The position numbers were made by a program, and so were the translations under genes. Positions 48,501-63,322 of a DNA stretch of 64,000 bases are shown piece by piece. The stretch is from Caprimulgus europaeus (taxonomy: Eukaryota > Chordata > Aves > Caprimulgiformes > Caprimulgidae), in NCBI GenBank assembly GCA_907165065.1, contig OU015528.1, positions 30,960,515 to 31,024,514 on the forward strand, written 5' to 3'. Position 1 is the first letter of the stretch. Each line of letters starts with the position of its first letter. Below the pieces are notes generated by a model that was given only the letters and a program-made list of their open reading frames with translations, was not told the DNA's origin and did not search any database.

Positions 48501-51500
48501 AAATTTAAGTGTTGTAGGCTAGATTAAGCTCGATGTGTCCCTATTTCATGTTTGCAATGACTATTTTGCAAATGAAAAAGGAAGAACTGTAAATATTTTT
48601 GTCCTGCCAGTGTGACCACTCATGTGAGGTGAAGTTACCCGTGTGCATAGTCTTTTGCAAGATCAGACCCGTGCTTCTTTATGATCAAGCCTTTGGAAAT
48701 TGTCCATTCCCTGTAGAGAAAATACCATAAGAACGTGTTTTGCAAACTTTTGAAAGCTGACCCCTTTCTCTCCCTCTTTCTTCCCGCCCACCACCATCCT
48801 TTCTGGAAAAGTGAAAACAGTCATGCCTGCTCCTGCACGCCCTACCATATGTTGCAGGGTTATACATCTTCCTGCCTATGTTTTCTACACTTCCCTTTCA
48901 CATGCCAGTTCCCTGTATTCTCCCACTTTGAACGGGGTTGATGTAAATCCTCGCAGTACTTCTCCTTTCTCAGGCAGCCTGATGGGCAGTGGCTTTTCAA
49001 GCACTGGTGTCTGGGTTAGTTCCCAGCCTTGTTAAGCTCCTGTCTTCCATGAGGATCACTGCAAACACCTGGGGTCATCCCAGTGCTTGATTCTGCCTGC
49101 TCTGTGTTTCGATGTCTCCTTCCACTGTAACTGTAAGGGTTAGAAACATGAGAAGAGGCTGTAGGCAAGATCCCTCTCCCTCTGTCCTTATGCCTGAGGG
49201 GTCTGCAAGAGAGGGCACCACTGTGCTTTGGGAAGCAGTGCTTCAGAAGCTGGCGGTGCTTGAAGATCGTGGATCCCAGCTGTTAGAACAGAACAAATCC
49301 TGCAGCTCATATTCAGCATCTGAATCATTAATAGTTTGCAAGCAAAATGTGAGAGAGCTCTGCTTGAAGTCTAGTGCAAAATAGCTTGGACATAGGAAGT
49401 TTGACACATGGATGCTGCTCTGCTCTTTTTAAAGAAAAAAGCAGCTGTGTCTTTGTCCTCTGTTTTTTCACAATTTTGTGTTTTGTAGAAGTGCTTGCAA
49501 GAAAAATGCAGTTGCTTCTGCTGGCAGTTTCCAGAAATGCATGCTTTCCTCCTGTACCCAGGAACGTGCTCGCTGCCTTGCTGTCAACACCGATCCTTCC
49601 CCATCTGAAGTCTGATTTCTCCCTTTCTCTTCCCCTTACTGGTCTCAGTCTTCATGGCTTCCAGACACGTCGCCTTAGTTCCTTCCCCTGCACCCGCACC
49701 CGGTGCCCCCTGCCATGACATTGTTTTTGTGGCTGTCTTTTCTGCACGAATTTGCAGGTGTGGTAATGGGGGTGGGAGAGGAAATGCATAAAAAAGCTGG
49801 AAGTGGAAAACGGATATAAAAGAGCAGAGGAGGTATGAAGGGGAGAGGCAAAAGGCAGAGGGTGAAAGTCTCATCCCTAACTGGTCCTGGCAAGGTAACC
49901 AACCATCTCGTTCCACTGGTGAAAGAGGAGGCTTGCAGGGAAAGGTGTAGCAATTCTTAATTTTTTTTTTATGGGTAAGCTGGTGCAAGTGTGAAAAAGT
50001 AGACAAACTTTTGGGTGCAAAAGCCCTTTCTTAGGTCTGTTCAGTGTGAATTTGCACAGTGGGTTGAGGCATTTCATTGTGAGAGGAAGAGAGACAGAAA
50101 AAACGTTTTATTTGTGAAGAAAACGGTTTCTAGGGGTAAAATGCAATTTGTAACTGCTCAAGTCTAGTTAGGATAGCTTTGTATTACCAGTGTCCATTAG
50201 TAATAAGTTTCACATTGTTTGGCCATTACAACTCTTCCTGGGTTTCCTCTTCAGTAACATTCCCTAGGGAAAATGGCTCTCCTGACTACTAGAACAAATG
50301 AGGTTTCTAATTATAGGCTTGCTTTGGAGCCAGAAAGTTTAGGTTTGTGTTTGACATGTAGTCATGAAACTTTTTTTTAAAAAAAAAAACAACAAAAAAA
50401 ACCCAACTAAAAATATCCAGTAATGTTTAATTCTTCTTCTTTTTTTTTTCCTTTTTTTTTTTTCTTTTTAATCCATTTGGCAGTCAGTGAATATTACAGG
50501 ATAAACATTGTTGCAGCTAAAATACTTGAAAGTTAAGAGTTGAAGGAATGAGTAGGGTAGAGATCCTGTCTATTTTAAGCCCATGTCACTGTCAGAGTAA
50601 ACTAGAAGTCCTTTGTGTTTCTGCCTCGCTCTTATAAGTGCTTGATGTGTGTGTGTTTCAGTAGCTTGGAAGAGTATGGTGGCTGTTTTGGGGTGAACCC
50701 TCAGTCTCCTGGTATCTGACAGCCTCTGGAGGCCAGATGAGATTTATGCTCTGTGCAGAGGATGTTGATTTCCGTACATAGGTTTATCATCACAGATTAT
50801 TCTTAGAATCATCATCAGATAGTTTAAATGTTGGGGACCTAACTATGTGAAATGGTGACTACTAACACACAGAATTTCCCATTAACTTAGGAAACAAGTT
50901 TAGGAGTGATGAATTAATGTACTGTCCCAAGAAGAGTTCAAGTCACTAAAACATCTAATGAGTGCTGTTGTATTCAGCAATTTATTTTAAGTGTCATGAG
51001 TGCAGCAACAGTGGCAGGTAGTATTCAGACTAGGTGACTAACTCTTACCTTTCTACTGTATTAATACTATATTAGGTGCATCTCAGGCAGTTGCTTCTCT
51101 GTTAGCATACATTTTTGGAGCACCAGCAATGTTACTAGCTTTGTTAATCACATTTGTTTGGATATCACTAGATAAACACTGCATGTTTTTCCCTTTCATT
51201 TGGAGGAAAAAACCTTTGATTCACTGGGGTCTGAGTGTCAGAGTATAGTAGTTAGGCTTCTCACTGGCAAGATTAGGAGTACCGAGTATGTATGAGTGTT
51301 TTGTGATTTAGGTGATGTAATTGGGTTGAGATAATCCTGTGGTTTTATCTAAGGGCAAGGCAGAAGGGCAGAACTGCTGGAGCTTTGGACTTTCACTGAA
51401 GTCAGAAAGTATTGGGCACCTATAGCCTTATGGTCCAAAATGTTTAGACTTAAGACTTCTTTAGACACACGTGAATAGACAGGCAGACACAAGGATTTTT

Positions 51501-52070
51501 GTTTTAACTGAAGAGTCTAGTGAATTCAAGGAAGTGCTCTGCAAAGCCGCTGAGCTCAGGGTCATCTGAATGCACTAAAGAGATGTAAAGAATCCCATAA
51601 ACAGTTATTTAAAGGAGGAGAGAATCTGGTACCCTGTTTTCATTATCTCTTATTTCAATGGTAATCCTGTGTGTAAGAGTAATATCAGAATAACCATTTT
51701 GGAAAAGGTTCTTGTTGGCTAACATTTAGCCACTGCGAGAGCAAAATCATGAAGAAAAACTGAAGTAAAAACTGATACTGCAATTTGTCCCTTGTGTAAA
51801 AGCCAGTGGCACCAGTAGTGGATTAGCAGTTGCAAATAAACTGATTAACAAAGGATTTTAGATGAAGTGGTAGATCTGTAGCTCAGCATTTGTCTGTGAC
51901 AGTATACGTGTGAGCCAAGCCAAGAAACGTGTCAGAAAGAGAGAAGTGAGAGTGACAGGTCTCCTCACAGACAGACAGCTAAGGTCCTGGAGACTTCTGC
52001 AGGCTGTGCACCGGACCAGGCTGTTCAACATGTGCTGCACTTCCCTCCAGGGTGAAATAGAAGGGGTTTT

Positions 52071-52096
52071 ATGTATGTATGCATATATACACTCAC

Positions 52097-52143
<47 letters not shown>

Positions 52144-52160
52144 TAGGCACACACACAGAT
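52071..52160. repeat. (AT)n microsatellite with TATG and CA flanks
   Basis: ATGTATGTATGCATATATAC leads into an uninterrupted TA run at about 52104-52139, followed by ATATAGG and CACACACACAG. It lies in RASSF3 intron 1 and is likely length-variable. Confidence 0.95.
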
Positions 52161-55100
52161 TTGTACTTTTTAAGACCAGCATTCAGGAAAGGTCTTAAAA
52201 GTAGCACATCACACAGACTTAGAGGCATGCCCTTGTGGGACTGAAGCTACAGTGTGTGCTGTCATCCCCTCCGGTTTCAGTGCAGCCCTTACTGGTCTAT
52301 AATATTGTCAAGCTTTTGTACGTGTGTAGGTGCCTGTAACAAAGCCTGCATATTTCTGTATGCAGGTATGAATTGGCTTGGGATGTGTAATTGCTGCTTT
52401 CCTTCTGTTTTTTTGGCTCACTTGCTCTTTTGCAAGGCTGATGAAATACTGCAGACAGTTTTGAGTAGAGTGCTTCCTATGCAGACATGTATTTGGCTAT
52501 GCTAAGTAGCCACGTGTGATTTATGTAGCAATTAAGATCATTTTCTATTTACTCATCTGTGTGTTTTGGAGAGGAATTTGTGTTCCCATATACGCAGGAA
52601 TCTGTGCTGTGCTGAAAATAATAGTAAAAGCAGCAGTGGTTCATCTGCCTCCAGAGGAAGCATCAAGCGTTAGCGTTCGGTACGTAGGAGTACTTGGTGT
52701 GCTGGCTGGCAGCTTCTCCGTCTTGTTCTTTACCCACTAAGTAATTGTGGAAAATGCTGTGTGCAAGTGCATTTATTTTAGAGATTATATACAATAATAC
52801 AGTAGGGGCAAATTAGAATGGTGGTTGTCTATAATCTTTTATAGTTACCCCTGTTGTCCATAATTAGGGCTGCTTGTCCTGTGTTCTGTCTCCTAATCGA
52901 TCCGAGGTGTGATCATGTGCATGGAAGTGCAGTCTGACCATGCTATATTCCTCCCCATTCATAGTGCACAGTCCTTGTATCTTGTGTTTGTAATACCCAA
53001 TCAATATAGTCTCTCTAAAGCCTGATGAGTAATAATAAAAACTAAAGATTGAGTTCTGCTCTGAGTGCAGATGATAGTTGACTAAATAATTAAGTGTTTA
53101 ATCTTATTTCTGCTGAAGCAAGGATCTCATGATTTGGCTTATCCTCTCTGAAAAAAAGTTTGGGATAGATCAAATTTGTTAATACTGCAAAAGTAGTTCA
53201 ACACCTTTATTGATGGCTAACAACCTCTATTTTAGAGGACTTCCTCTCAGTGACTACTTATACATAGTTGTGCCTAGGATCACACTAGCCTGTAAACTTG
53301 GAAGAGTTTAGTTCAGATGTTCCATCTAGAGCATTACTGTTCTGTTACTCTCTTCTGAAGAATTCTGCTCCTCAGGAACAAAACCTGCTGTTTGGTCCAG
53401 CAGCAGCTTGATTTAGTGTGTTCTCTTACAGATACGTAAGCTCATATTGTGGGAGTCTTTGTTCAGAGCTACTAATTTCATTGCAAAATATCTTCATGGT
53501 TCATCTGAGAATCATCTGCTAAAGCTGTATAAACTCTAGCAACTGCAGTAGGGATTTCAGTATGACCCGTAGTGCTTATGTGTACAGAAACTGGCATATT
53601 CTTTGGCACTGCTTAAAAGATTAAGAATATGGGGGTTGCGTGTTGCATAATGGGAGAATTGACCTGTGTTGTTTGTCCTAATGTCTGAAATGAGTAAGTT
53701 CAAGGTTCAGTGCTGTTGTGAGATCAGCATAAGAGTCAGTGCACTTTTTTTCACAACAGATGTAGTTTGAACTACTATGTTACAATTAATTGTGTTGTTA
53801 CTGATGCATGCAAAGATTATGTAGTGCAGACATAGATGGGCACCTGGCTGGTGACTTAAAGATTGGTCAGCACTGCCTCCCCTCTTCCCCCCCCTATTTT
53901 TTTTTCCTGTGGATGTGTGTTTAGCTTTGAAAAGCATTGAGGAGAGAAGGTTTCTGTAGAAGCATTTCTGGATCCGTCAGGCTAGACTGTTTAACCTAAG
54001 GGTTGAAGACCAAGGAACAGAAATATGAGCAGGAGAAAAGTTCATTTTAACCCTGTCAAACATGCAGGCTCCCCATTTCCAGCAGCAGAACTACCTGTGA
54101 TCCAAAAATTAGACCCATGAGGTGGCTCTTGTTTCGTGATATCGTACATGGGTAAATGCCTCAATGGATGGTGCTCCTGAAAACTGCTGAAATCCTTAAC
54201 TCTCTGTGAGGCCTGGACCTGGCAGCTGAAGGCTTGAAGTAAGTGTTGCTTTCATATTTGATAGTTAAGGAGTGGAGGAGGAGGAAGGAAGGAATCTTTG
54301 CATAGAAGGCTTGCTCCATCTGTTGCAATGTGGTAAATAGGAACACTTACCCGCTGCTGAGAGCAAATTGGAACAAATTATCCTGGTTGCCTGTGAGGCA
54401 TGGTAAAAGTCTCATTTGAGATGGGGAGTTGGTTTGTGACTTACTTGTCTCCCAGGGGCCCTGACTGAAAGAAGGAAGAAAAAGTATTACATCTGTCCTG
54501 CTGCAAGTGTAGGCTAAAAAATGTCAAGTTCATATTTCCACACCAGGGAGTGATGTGTTCTGTCCTGTACAAAAATGGACAATTTAATCAAAAGTTCGTA
54601 CTTGGATCAGTTGCTGTGCCGGGTGCTCGTATACAAGTGCTGGCATCGGAAGAATTACCAGACACCGAGTCAGGGGAACATCACTTGTGTCGGTAACTGA
54701 TGTGAGCAGTAACCAGACTCCCATGTAATCTGCACAAGAGAAATCCCTTTTATTAAGGAGAATTTGATCTTTCGTTAAAGAAATCTTCCCTCTGCTCATG
54801 ATACTCCTGGCTTTCATGGAGCCTAACTTAGCACAGTGTTACTTTTCTTATGCAATGGCTACATAAGCTGTAGCTTTGTAACTTTAAAATCTTTTTGTCA
54901 GTATTTACAAGTGTTTCTAAATCTTTGTGAGCTAGTTTTGATGTAAAATCTAATATTAAGGACAGTTTGCAGTTTTTTCATGAGTTAGTAGGTCAAGTTA
55001 AAATAAACTAAATCCTGGGAGTATTTAACCTGATATTCAGGGGCCCTTCAAGTTGTTGAATTAAGGGAACACCTTTTTCCCCTTCAAAGAATATGCAGTG

Positions 55101-58100
55101 TGGGATGATGACTAATCAAAGGAGTCTTAATCAACTCTTTCTGTAATGAAAACCATTTAGCTGCTCTTAGAGTTCTGAGTAAGTGGATCTTGGGATCTAA
55201 GTGGATGGATTCACAGTAGCTAGATAAGATATTATCAAGGAGCGGGGCCACTGTAGAGTTCAAAGACTGGACCGTTTTTTCTATTTGCTAATATAATTTA
55301 GTTATCTCCCTGGGAAGTGACTTTTAAAATATCATTGAATTACTTTAGTTACCTTTTAATTCTTGTAGTGGTAAGAGACTAGTTTGTGTATATATGGCTG
55401 TCTGAGGAGGCAGCCAGGGCTTCTGGACATCAATCAGATAAACCTCTGAATTGGATCATCACATTGCTTTCAACTGCTTTTTTCTATTCTCATTGAGTTA
55501 ATTTATGTGAAGAGTTGCCTTTCTTGAGTTTATTGCTTTGGGTTCCATGACTGACAGTATGTAAAGAATACTCATGTACAGAATGATTATTTTTTTTCCC
55601 CCTTCTTTTCTCTTCAAGGTCCTGGCAAAGTGAGAAAATATTTCATTCTTTGGGTACAGATTACTTTCCCTTCTTCTTTTAGTCTAAGAATGACTTGCAC
55701 TGCTGTGGTTTATAACAGAATTGCTGACAAATTTAAATACCTTCTTTCAATATTCTCTGTATCAGCAGTGAAGTATTGCTTTGGGGTCTGATTTGGCCTT
55801 CATGGGAACAAGTTTGTTTTCATAGAATTTGAAAAACAGTATTAGTGTTCAGCTGACGATGCAGTCCACTTCTCTGAACTTTTGTCGGTCCCTTGCTTGC
55901 CTAGAATGTATTTTTACTGCTTTTTAAAAGGTATAATGTCAGCAAAATAAAATTCAGCTTACTCAAACCCACTACATTTTACTTAAAGTATACTACAGAA
56001 AATACCTTCTCCGAGATTTTTAATTCTGTGGTGTAAGTTGTAACTTCTGTCTTGAGAAAATGCTCAATAGACTGTGTTATCAAAGAGTAGAAAAACCGAG
56101 AGAATGCCCTTATTGCTAGCCCAAACCTGTGTGCAAGGGGACTTCGTGAGGTGGATTTGGCTGTGGAATATCTGGCTTTTAGTCACCCTGGTCTGAATTC
56201 TTGAGCTTCTGTAAAATGAAGCAGTCAGCTCATGTGCTTAGTATGGTGAGATTTTTATATTCTGGATTAGGCTGGGTGCTAATTAGCCAGCAGACAGTGT
56301 AGACAGTTCCTACATCTTGGACCTCATCACAGCATACATAAGCTTATCCCAAATAAATGCCAAGTATTTAGGTGAAAAGGAGAACCAGTGATGCTTGTTA
56401 AGTCAAGGGATGTCAAAACTGGCTCTGTTGCCAGTTGAAATATGGCTAGTGGAGCATATTCCATGAGGATTTCCTCTTCAGTTTATTAAACCATAGAGCA
56501 TTTGTGGTTGCCTTGATGTTGCAATGGCAGGTTTGTTATAAAATACAGGGAAAATAATTCCTGGTATACACCTTTCTCGTGTTCTGAATAACAGTGGAAC
56601 TGTCTGTAAAAGAATAACCATATAGAAGTGCCCAGATGTCAGAAAATCAAATAAGTTGGCTTGACCCACGGCAGATGGTGTAATGCAAACGGGTTTGACT
56701 TCTCTTTGATCGCCAAATCGCAGTGAGGTTGCGATCGTCATACGAAGACTTTCGGTGTTTTGGATCTCCAAACTGTTGTTCCATTGCTTTTCCAACAACT
56801 GAGAGGTGATAAAATGTGCCTTAATACAAATGTCAAAGGATGTAAATAATTTACGGATTCATCCAGTAGAACAGAAGTTACAAAATACCTTTAGTAGTCT
56901 CTTTCTAAATGTCTTCTGCTTACAGCATGCATTTGCCCAGTCATGGGCAAAAATGATTAATAGAGTTATATCACAGGTTACTTTGTTTTATGGATAGAGT
57001 TAATGGGTTTGAATAAGTTGACAGCTGCTTTTGATTCAGTTACATGTTCACATGATGTGAAGCTTATCCCAAGATGGGGGAACATGATTGTTTATACTGT
57101 GCTAAAAGGTTGGTATTATGTGAAGTGGAACATCAAAGCAGTTTCTAACACTCTGAACTTTAAAGCTCACAGCTGATTTAATGAAATCATTAAAAGGCAC
57201 ATCTTTCCCCATCCCTAAATACAGACCCCAAATATTCTTCAAAGCGTATTTGATTTTAACGATTTGCTAATTTCCTCCCTGAGGCGTTTTTGAAGTTACC
57301 ACTGGAATATGAAGATGTAGCTTTGAGTTGTGATGATGACAGACCCTTAGTAAAGTAGGTGTTTACCTCATAAGATGATAAAACAACATGTTCTGTCAAA
57401 ATAGCCTGGTATTTGGAAAAAAAGAAACAAACTAACAAAACTTATAAACCTAGTGACTTTTCCTGTACGAGCCAAAGTTGATGGCAGATTTATTTTTTTA
57501 CTGATTTAGAGCTCAAAACAGTTCCTGAAGCAGCTTGATGAAGCACACAGTAAGGATGCTAGCATGCTACCCTTGCTTTTTATTTATTTTGTTCTTTCGT
57601 TCGTTCTTTTGTTCTTCCTTCCTTCCCCTCATATTTTAATCAAGGGTACTGTATTAAAATGAGTTTGGTTTTAGCTAGGCCTTTATGGCCAATGCTGGGA
57701 AAATATGTAATACAGCTTTTACTGCATTATCTAGTTGTGAAAGTGTTATGTGGAGAATTGATGATGGAAGCTCCATGCTGTGTGTCTGGATTTAACTTCT
57801 TAAACAAGTAAAAACCTATATGTTTTCATCCTCAGAGACAGGTTTGGAACATACAGGGGGAAAAACATCCTTCAGAAGGTGTTTTACATTTGGTAGCGAT
57901 CATGTCAGAAACAAAAGGCAGCAGAGGAGTACTTATAAGGATTATAGAAGCAGCGTTGTTGGTACTAGCATTGGTATTTCATTATCTTGTAGGTATGAAG
58001 CATTACAGTGTGCTAAGTGCCATCATTGGAAATGCGGTGCCATTCCTTGGATGTAGAAGGGAGCTGCTTTTTTAGGAACTTCCAGAGATCCTTTCTCATT

Positions 58101-61100
58101 CTTCCCTGTCACCTCAGTATATACTGCCAAATAAACCTCAGTGCTGCCCTCCCAGAGAAATCCAAACTCTGATCTGACTGTTCCCGATAAAGGCAAGCAA
58201 AAACATTTGAAACATGGCAAGGACGCCTTACTGAAACGCTGAGCTGGAATTTGAGCCCGTTCTCTCTCAGATGTGTATCAGGACATCCTTCCTCCGGCAG
58301 CACTTGCTCTGTTCGCTCTCGGTTCTTGCAGTCTCTGTGCGGCTGCATGACTGCATGCTCGCAAAGAAGTCTTCTAACTGCTATAAGTTGTTACCCACAT
58401 TAGTTACTGGAGTGCTGATTGGCACAGATTGTCTGTAAATAGGTAGCATTTTCTTTCGGGTTCATAACTTCACCATATTCCACTTTTATTGGAGCATATG
58501 TATACAAAATATTTTGGTGAAAACATGATAAACTGAGTATTAAACACAAGTTGGTTCACAGGATGTAACTTATGTCAAAACACAATCCTGATGCAACTCA
58601 CAGTACTCTCCTTGGACATTTTGTAGAGGCTGCTGTGCACAGCCAGCTTTCCAGTCTGCTAGATGTATCCTGTGAACCAAGAGGAACAAGCAACGTTTTG
58701 CAAAGTAGAACACAAAGGGATTATGGTGGAGCAGTTCATTCTACTAATTCCATTGGTCATGCCCTGTAACATCTCAGCCACACATCCTGACAAGGTGGAT
58801 GCTGCAGGTCTGAGGTTGTTTTAGAGCGTGGCTGCCATCACTTGAGCAGAGGGTGTGGTTCCACTGCAGCTTCAGCTTAAACTAATTAAGTTATTTTTTT
58901 GCCAGATGCGTTCCTTGAACCAGATCTCTGTGTGGTTGCAAGAGGAACGGTTCTAGTGTTAAGAGTGGATGGAGGAATGTGCAGGTAGGGAGTCTGACAG
59001 AGAGGGTGGGACCTCAAGAAGCCCTGCCTGGGCTTGGCTTATCTTGTGGAGCTCTTTAGGAGGAAGAGCCTCAGTAGATGGTGCAGTAAAGTGCCTTAGA
59101 GTGTGTGGACAAATTTCTTAACTGGATAGAGATGCTGCAGGTAAGCAGAAGGTAGAAAAGTCTGTGCTTTTTGGTTTTGTGCAGTTTTGGTTTGTCTTTT
59201 TTTTTTAATGAATAATCCTTCTGGAAGGAGATAAGCAAGGAGAACTTGCTGAATGGAAACATGGTTTGTGCTTTAGTATCTGACAGAAAGTAGTGCAGCA
59301 AATAGGATTGCAATATAAACCATGAGTTTACGTGCAGATCCCTGATTTTAAAAATGCGTGCATTTGTGTATTTCTAGCTCTTCATATTTTCTGTGGCTTT
59401 AGTATCCTCCCTTAATTGGTCCCTGTAACAGGTCTAACAGGCCAGTCATCCATTTAGAGAATAAAGTTGAGGGTACTATTTTAAACATATTGAAATGTAT
59501 TTTAAATGTTATGCCACGCCAAAAGGTAACTGCACTCTTTCCTGTGCTCTGACTAACTTCAGTCTCGAGCAGTTATGAGAATTTTCCACTGCAAGCGTGA
59601 GCCTGTTAATGGAAATTGAGTCTTAGTCCTTTGCTTGCTTTGTAAAACTGCAGGTAGGTTCCCTTGCTTTCAGTTTTGAGAGAAGGTTGGAAGGGATTTA
59701 TTAATTTATTTGACAAATATATCATCAGTATCCACTTTTATGCCACTTCATAAAAAGTTTCACAGCTCAAGCTATCTGCCTGTGGTAACTATTGGGGTAA
59801 TCAACCTTGTGCCATTATTTTGCTTTGTTCTTTTGGGCTTTGTTGGTTATGGCATGACAGTTACTGCTGTTTTCAAAAGTGTAAATATAGGCAGCTTTTT
59901 GGACAGTACCACTGCTTGAGAGGAAGAAAGTGTCATTTATTGGATGGAAGACATAAGAGGAAGTCAGATGAAAAGAGGCTACAGGAAGAGAAGAGGCATC
60001 TCCTTGGCAGGAGGTCTTGCTCTTCCATTGGACCACTGGAAGGAGAGAAGGGTGGCTGTGCACTCTTGCCTTTCTCTAATCATTAATGAGAACACTTCTG
60101 TGTCTTGATTCCTAACTGTTTAATAATTTACTTTTCTCATTTCAAAGAGGGAGAGCATCACCTGATAAACTTCTAGACAAACTGGAAGGAAACATATTTT
60201 TTTTCCTCTTTTTTCTTTTTTTTTTTTCTTCTCCCCCACAAGACCGATGATGAAAAATAGAACAGCACTCAGATGAGTAATGCTCTAGGATAGTCAGCAT
60301 CACAGTAAATAGCAGTTGTGTATGCTATTAATGTAAGAAAAGTACCAAGTTTAAAAAAAATATATAAAATGATGCCTCATTATTTGACAGATTAGATCTA
60401 GTTTCTTACTGTGGTTGTTTTTATTGTACGAGACATGAAATGTTCCCTCCCTTCCTTGTTCTCTTAGATCTTTCTCTTACAAATGTGTGAATCTGCTTCA
60501 GGTACTTTGTTAAAACAAACAAGGAACAAGTATGGATGGCTGCCAGTGGGCCGGGTAGCACCAGCAGGAGCACAAGGACCAGAGCCTGGGACTGACATTG
60601 CAGAGACCCGAAAGCATTTGGCAGTTTGAAGGCAATCTCTTTTTGTAATAGTCTCTGAACTCAGCCCTTAGCTGAATGCAATACAGTGGGATGCTGAGAA
60701 ATTAGTATAAATACTTATGTACAATGAATTTTGGTTCTGCCAATTAGTAATATCCTTTAGGATCTAATTGCAAAGTCCCTTTTGGTTTATTGAGAGCTGG
60801 AGAAGGGAGCAATGATCACCAGCAGCAATAGGACTGGAAGAGCATGTGTATGTCTGGCCTTCCAGGGACACTCGATGTGTCTTGGTCAGGGTGAGGAGAC
60901 CAGGGCAAATTGCTTGGCCTCTGTCTCTTACTTCTTCCCTGTCGTGGCTCAAAGCTTCTCTGTGCAGTGTCTACAGGAAGAGTTAAAACATCTACCCTGA
61001 GCAAAGAGGATGATGTGAGCAGAAGTAGGAATGCCCTTGGGTGCTCCAGCCTGCCTGTGTGGCTGTGGCTGAGCCTCCACTCCTGGTGAGCTCTTCCCCC

Positions 61101-62636
61101 ATACCCGTGCAGTGTGTCGGCATTAACTGGGGAGAGGCTGGGCTGGGGGAGTGCTGCCACAGCCTTGGGGAAAAGACCCCTCTCCCTGCTCCCCAGAGAG
61201 CAGCAACATGAGCTGGGTGGGGGATGAGGCATCTGTGTGACCAAGCCTCTTGGAAAGAAGGGGTGAGCCCCAGGTTGGCTTCTGTGTGGGCGAGGGATTC
61301 TGGGCTGGGTGGAGGTTGTGAGCCCTGTAGCTGAGGTGGTCAGTGCCCTCCGGTTAGCAGTGTGGGGAGCTGGGCAGGCAGCATGCTGGGCCGTGTCTCC
61401 TATGTGAGGGGAGTCCAGGAAGCTGGACAGCAAGGAGAGGGATGGCTGAGGGACCTCCCACTGGGAACTAGGATGGAGGTTTGCATGGAAACAGAGTGCT
61501 GCTGTGGGTAGTTAATCTCAGTGGGGTTGGTGGCTGGTTGGTGGTGTATGTTGCAGCGGTGCAGGTGGTGAGTCGGTGGGAGCTCTGAAGATCGCTGGTG
61601 ACCTGAACTTGTAGGAACTGTGAGTTTGCGCTGTACAAACTGATGGTTATGAAAACAACTTATGTACGGGGAAAGACGTGTGTGGTTTGTTGTTTGGTTT
61701 TTTTTGTCGTCTTTTCCTCCACCCCCTGTTTTGTTTTCTTTGTCAGGACTGGCTGGACTGGCTTTGAGCTAATACCCTCAATTCAACCTTCAGTATTTTG
61801 TGTGCTCTTTTAAACCTCTTTCTTCATGGCTGTGGTGTCTGAAGAGGTCACAAAACAATACCTGTCTGCATACAAATTTTTTTCAGATGATGTTTATCCA
61901 TACCACTTACTGGACATCTGTTAAGTAAGCCTATTTGTAAACATGGGTATGTTGGGTAATTATTAACTGTAAATCCCTCCTTTTTGGCTGCTCTTCTCTT
62001 GGAGATTTGAACATGGTTGCTGATAATGGAAAGGTGGTTAAAATGTTTGTCTAAGCTGAAGTCTCGCAACCACAGCCCAATGGTAGACCCTTGACTTCCT
62101 TTGCAGGATGAAGGGAATATACTTCAGGTGTAGTTTCAAACTGACTTTGAAGCACCTCTTCTTATCAGAGTGCGATTGTGCTGGAAATCCAGCTGACTTT
62201 CTCCAGCAGCCTTCAGGGTGCTTTGGCTGTTCCCTGGAGAACTTGTGTGAAAGTAAATGTAGAAAGCAGGAAATTTTTTTTTTTTTTTTTTTTCTAGTTA
62301 ATGCACCAGAGAAGGTGAAGTATATACTAAGTGTAACAGTATTTAAAACTTGGGTGTTGACATACAGTGATATTGTGTGAAAGTGGGTGAGAGGCTGAAA
62401 TTTGTAAAGCTGCTGTACTTTTGTGTGTTTGCCAATAAAAAGAAAAACGTGCATCATTTAATTTTTGGCTAGACAGGCAAATGCAGACCAGTTGCATCGA
62501 AGTGTTTGCTCTGGCACCCTTCATTGCTTATGAGAGTCTTTGCTTCTGACCTGAATTCTGGGAAGGTGTCCAAGCCCTATGCAGCTGAAGTGCTTATCTC
62601 TTGAGGGTTTTTTATTATTCTGCACAACAGAATACA

Positions 62637-62674
62637 CAGACCTATTTAGCAAATGCAGACCTATTTAGCAAATG
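62637..62674 (+). repeat. Perfect 19-bp tandem duplication
   Basis: CAGACCTATTTAGCAAATG occurs twice head to tail (62637-62655 and 62656-62674) with no mismatch, so the duplication is recent. Intronic; no function implied. Confidence 0.9.
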
Positions 62675-63322
62675 CCCATACAATTATAGCTGTGTCCCAC
62701 TTCAAATTCTCTTCCCCCCCCCCACCTCTGCTGCAAAGGATATGCAGTTAAAGTTCTCCTTCCAAGGAGGTCTTGTTCTTCAGTTCCAGACCGTGTTTTT
62801 GCTTTTAATCTTGATTATGTCTATTTTTTTAAATTTTAAAATGGTCTGTGTTAATGATGTGGCTTATTTTCAAGGTGAGCTGTCACCTCATACATTCCCT
62901 TCTGGAGGTAAAATTAATTCACTGAGAAAAATGAATTTTTTTCTATTTGAATACTTGCACACTTTACAGAAGTAGTGCATGGGGGATTTTTGCCTTGTGC
63001 TTTTGTGTCTGTGTTACTGATGGAACAGTAGCCTTTTACAAGAAGCTACTACAAGAATGATGTTTCTGAACTTCTTAAACTCTCTCTTAATTGCTATAAG
63101 AAAGTCATGTGGCATAATAGATCCATAGCATTTGTGCAGAGCCTTAGACTGGTGCCTGTGGAGGCTGAAAGCTGTTTGTGTGTGGAACAAGTAGAAGCAT
63201 GGGTGGCAGAAATACAGGTGGGTTTGTGCGCTCTCTTTCAGTGTAGTGTGTAGCTGTTTCAAAATCAGTTGCTGCTCTGGTGGAAGTGTAACTTAACACA
63301 AAACCTCTCCTGACTTGCTGAT

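Larger units (their letters stand above)
45574..63322 (+). other. RASSF3: RASSF3 intron 1 (5' part), microsatellites only
   Basis: The intron starts at the GTAAGT donor and is not closed within the window. I see no second exon: a segment coding for the linker before the RA domain (SKEEIKEKV-like) was not found. Low-complexity runs include G11 near 47405, A/T tracts at 50370-50470, a TTC/TTCC-type run near 57590-57630 and T20 near 62275-62295. Minus-strand frames at 49584-50006 and 60816-61433 are in pyrimidine/purine-biased DNA and have no recognisable product. Confidence 0.75.

Noticed and set aside
60816-61433. 205-codon minus-strand open frame in intron 1
   Set aside because: Purine/pyrimidine-biased DNA makes stops rare; the peptide is low-complexity Ser/Pro/His-rich and unrecognised.
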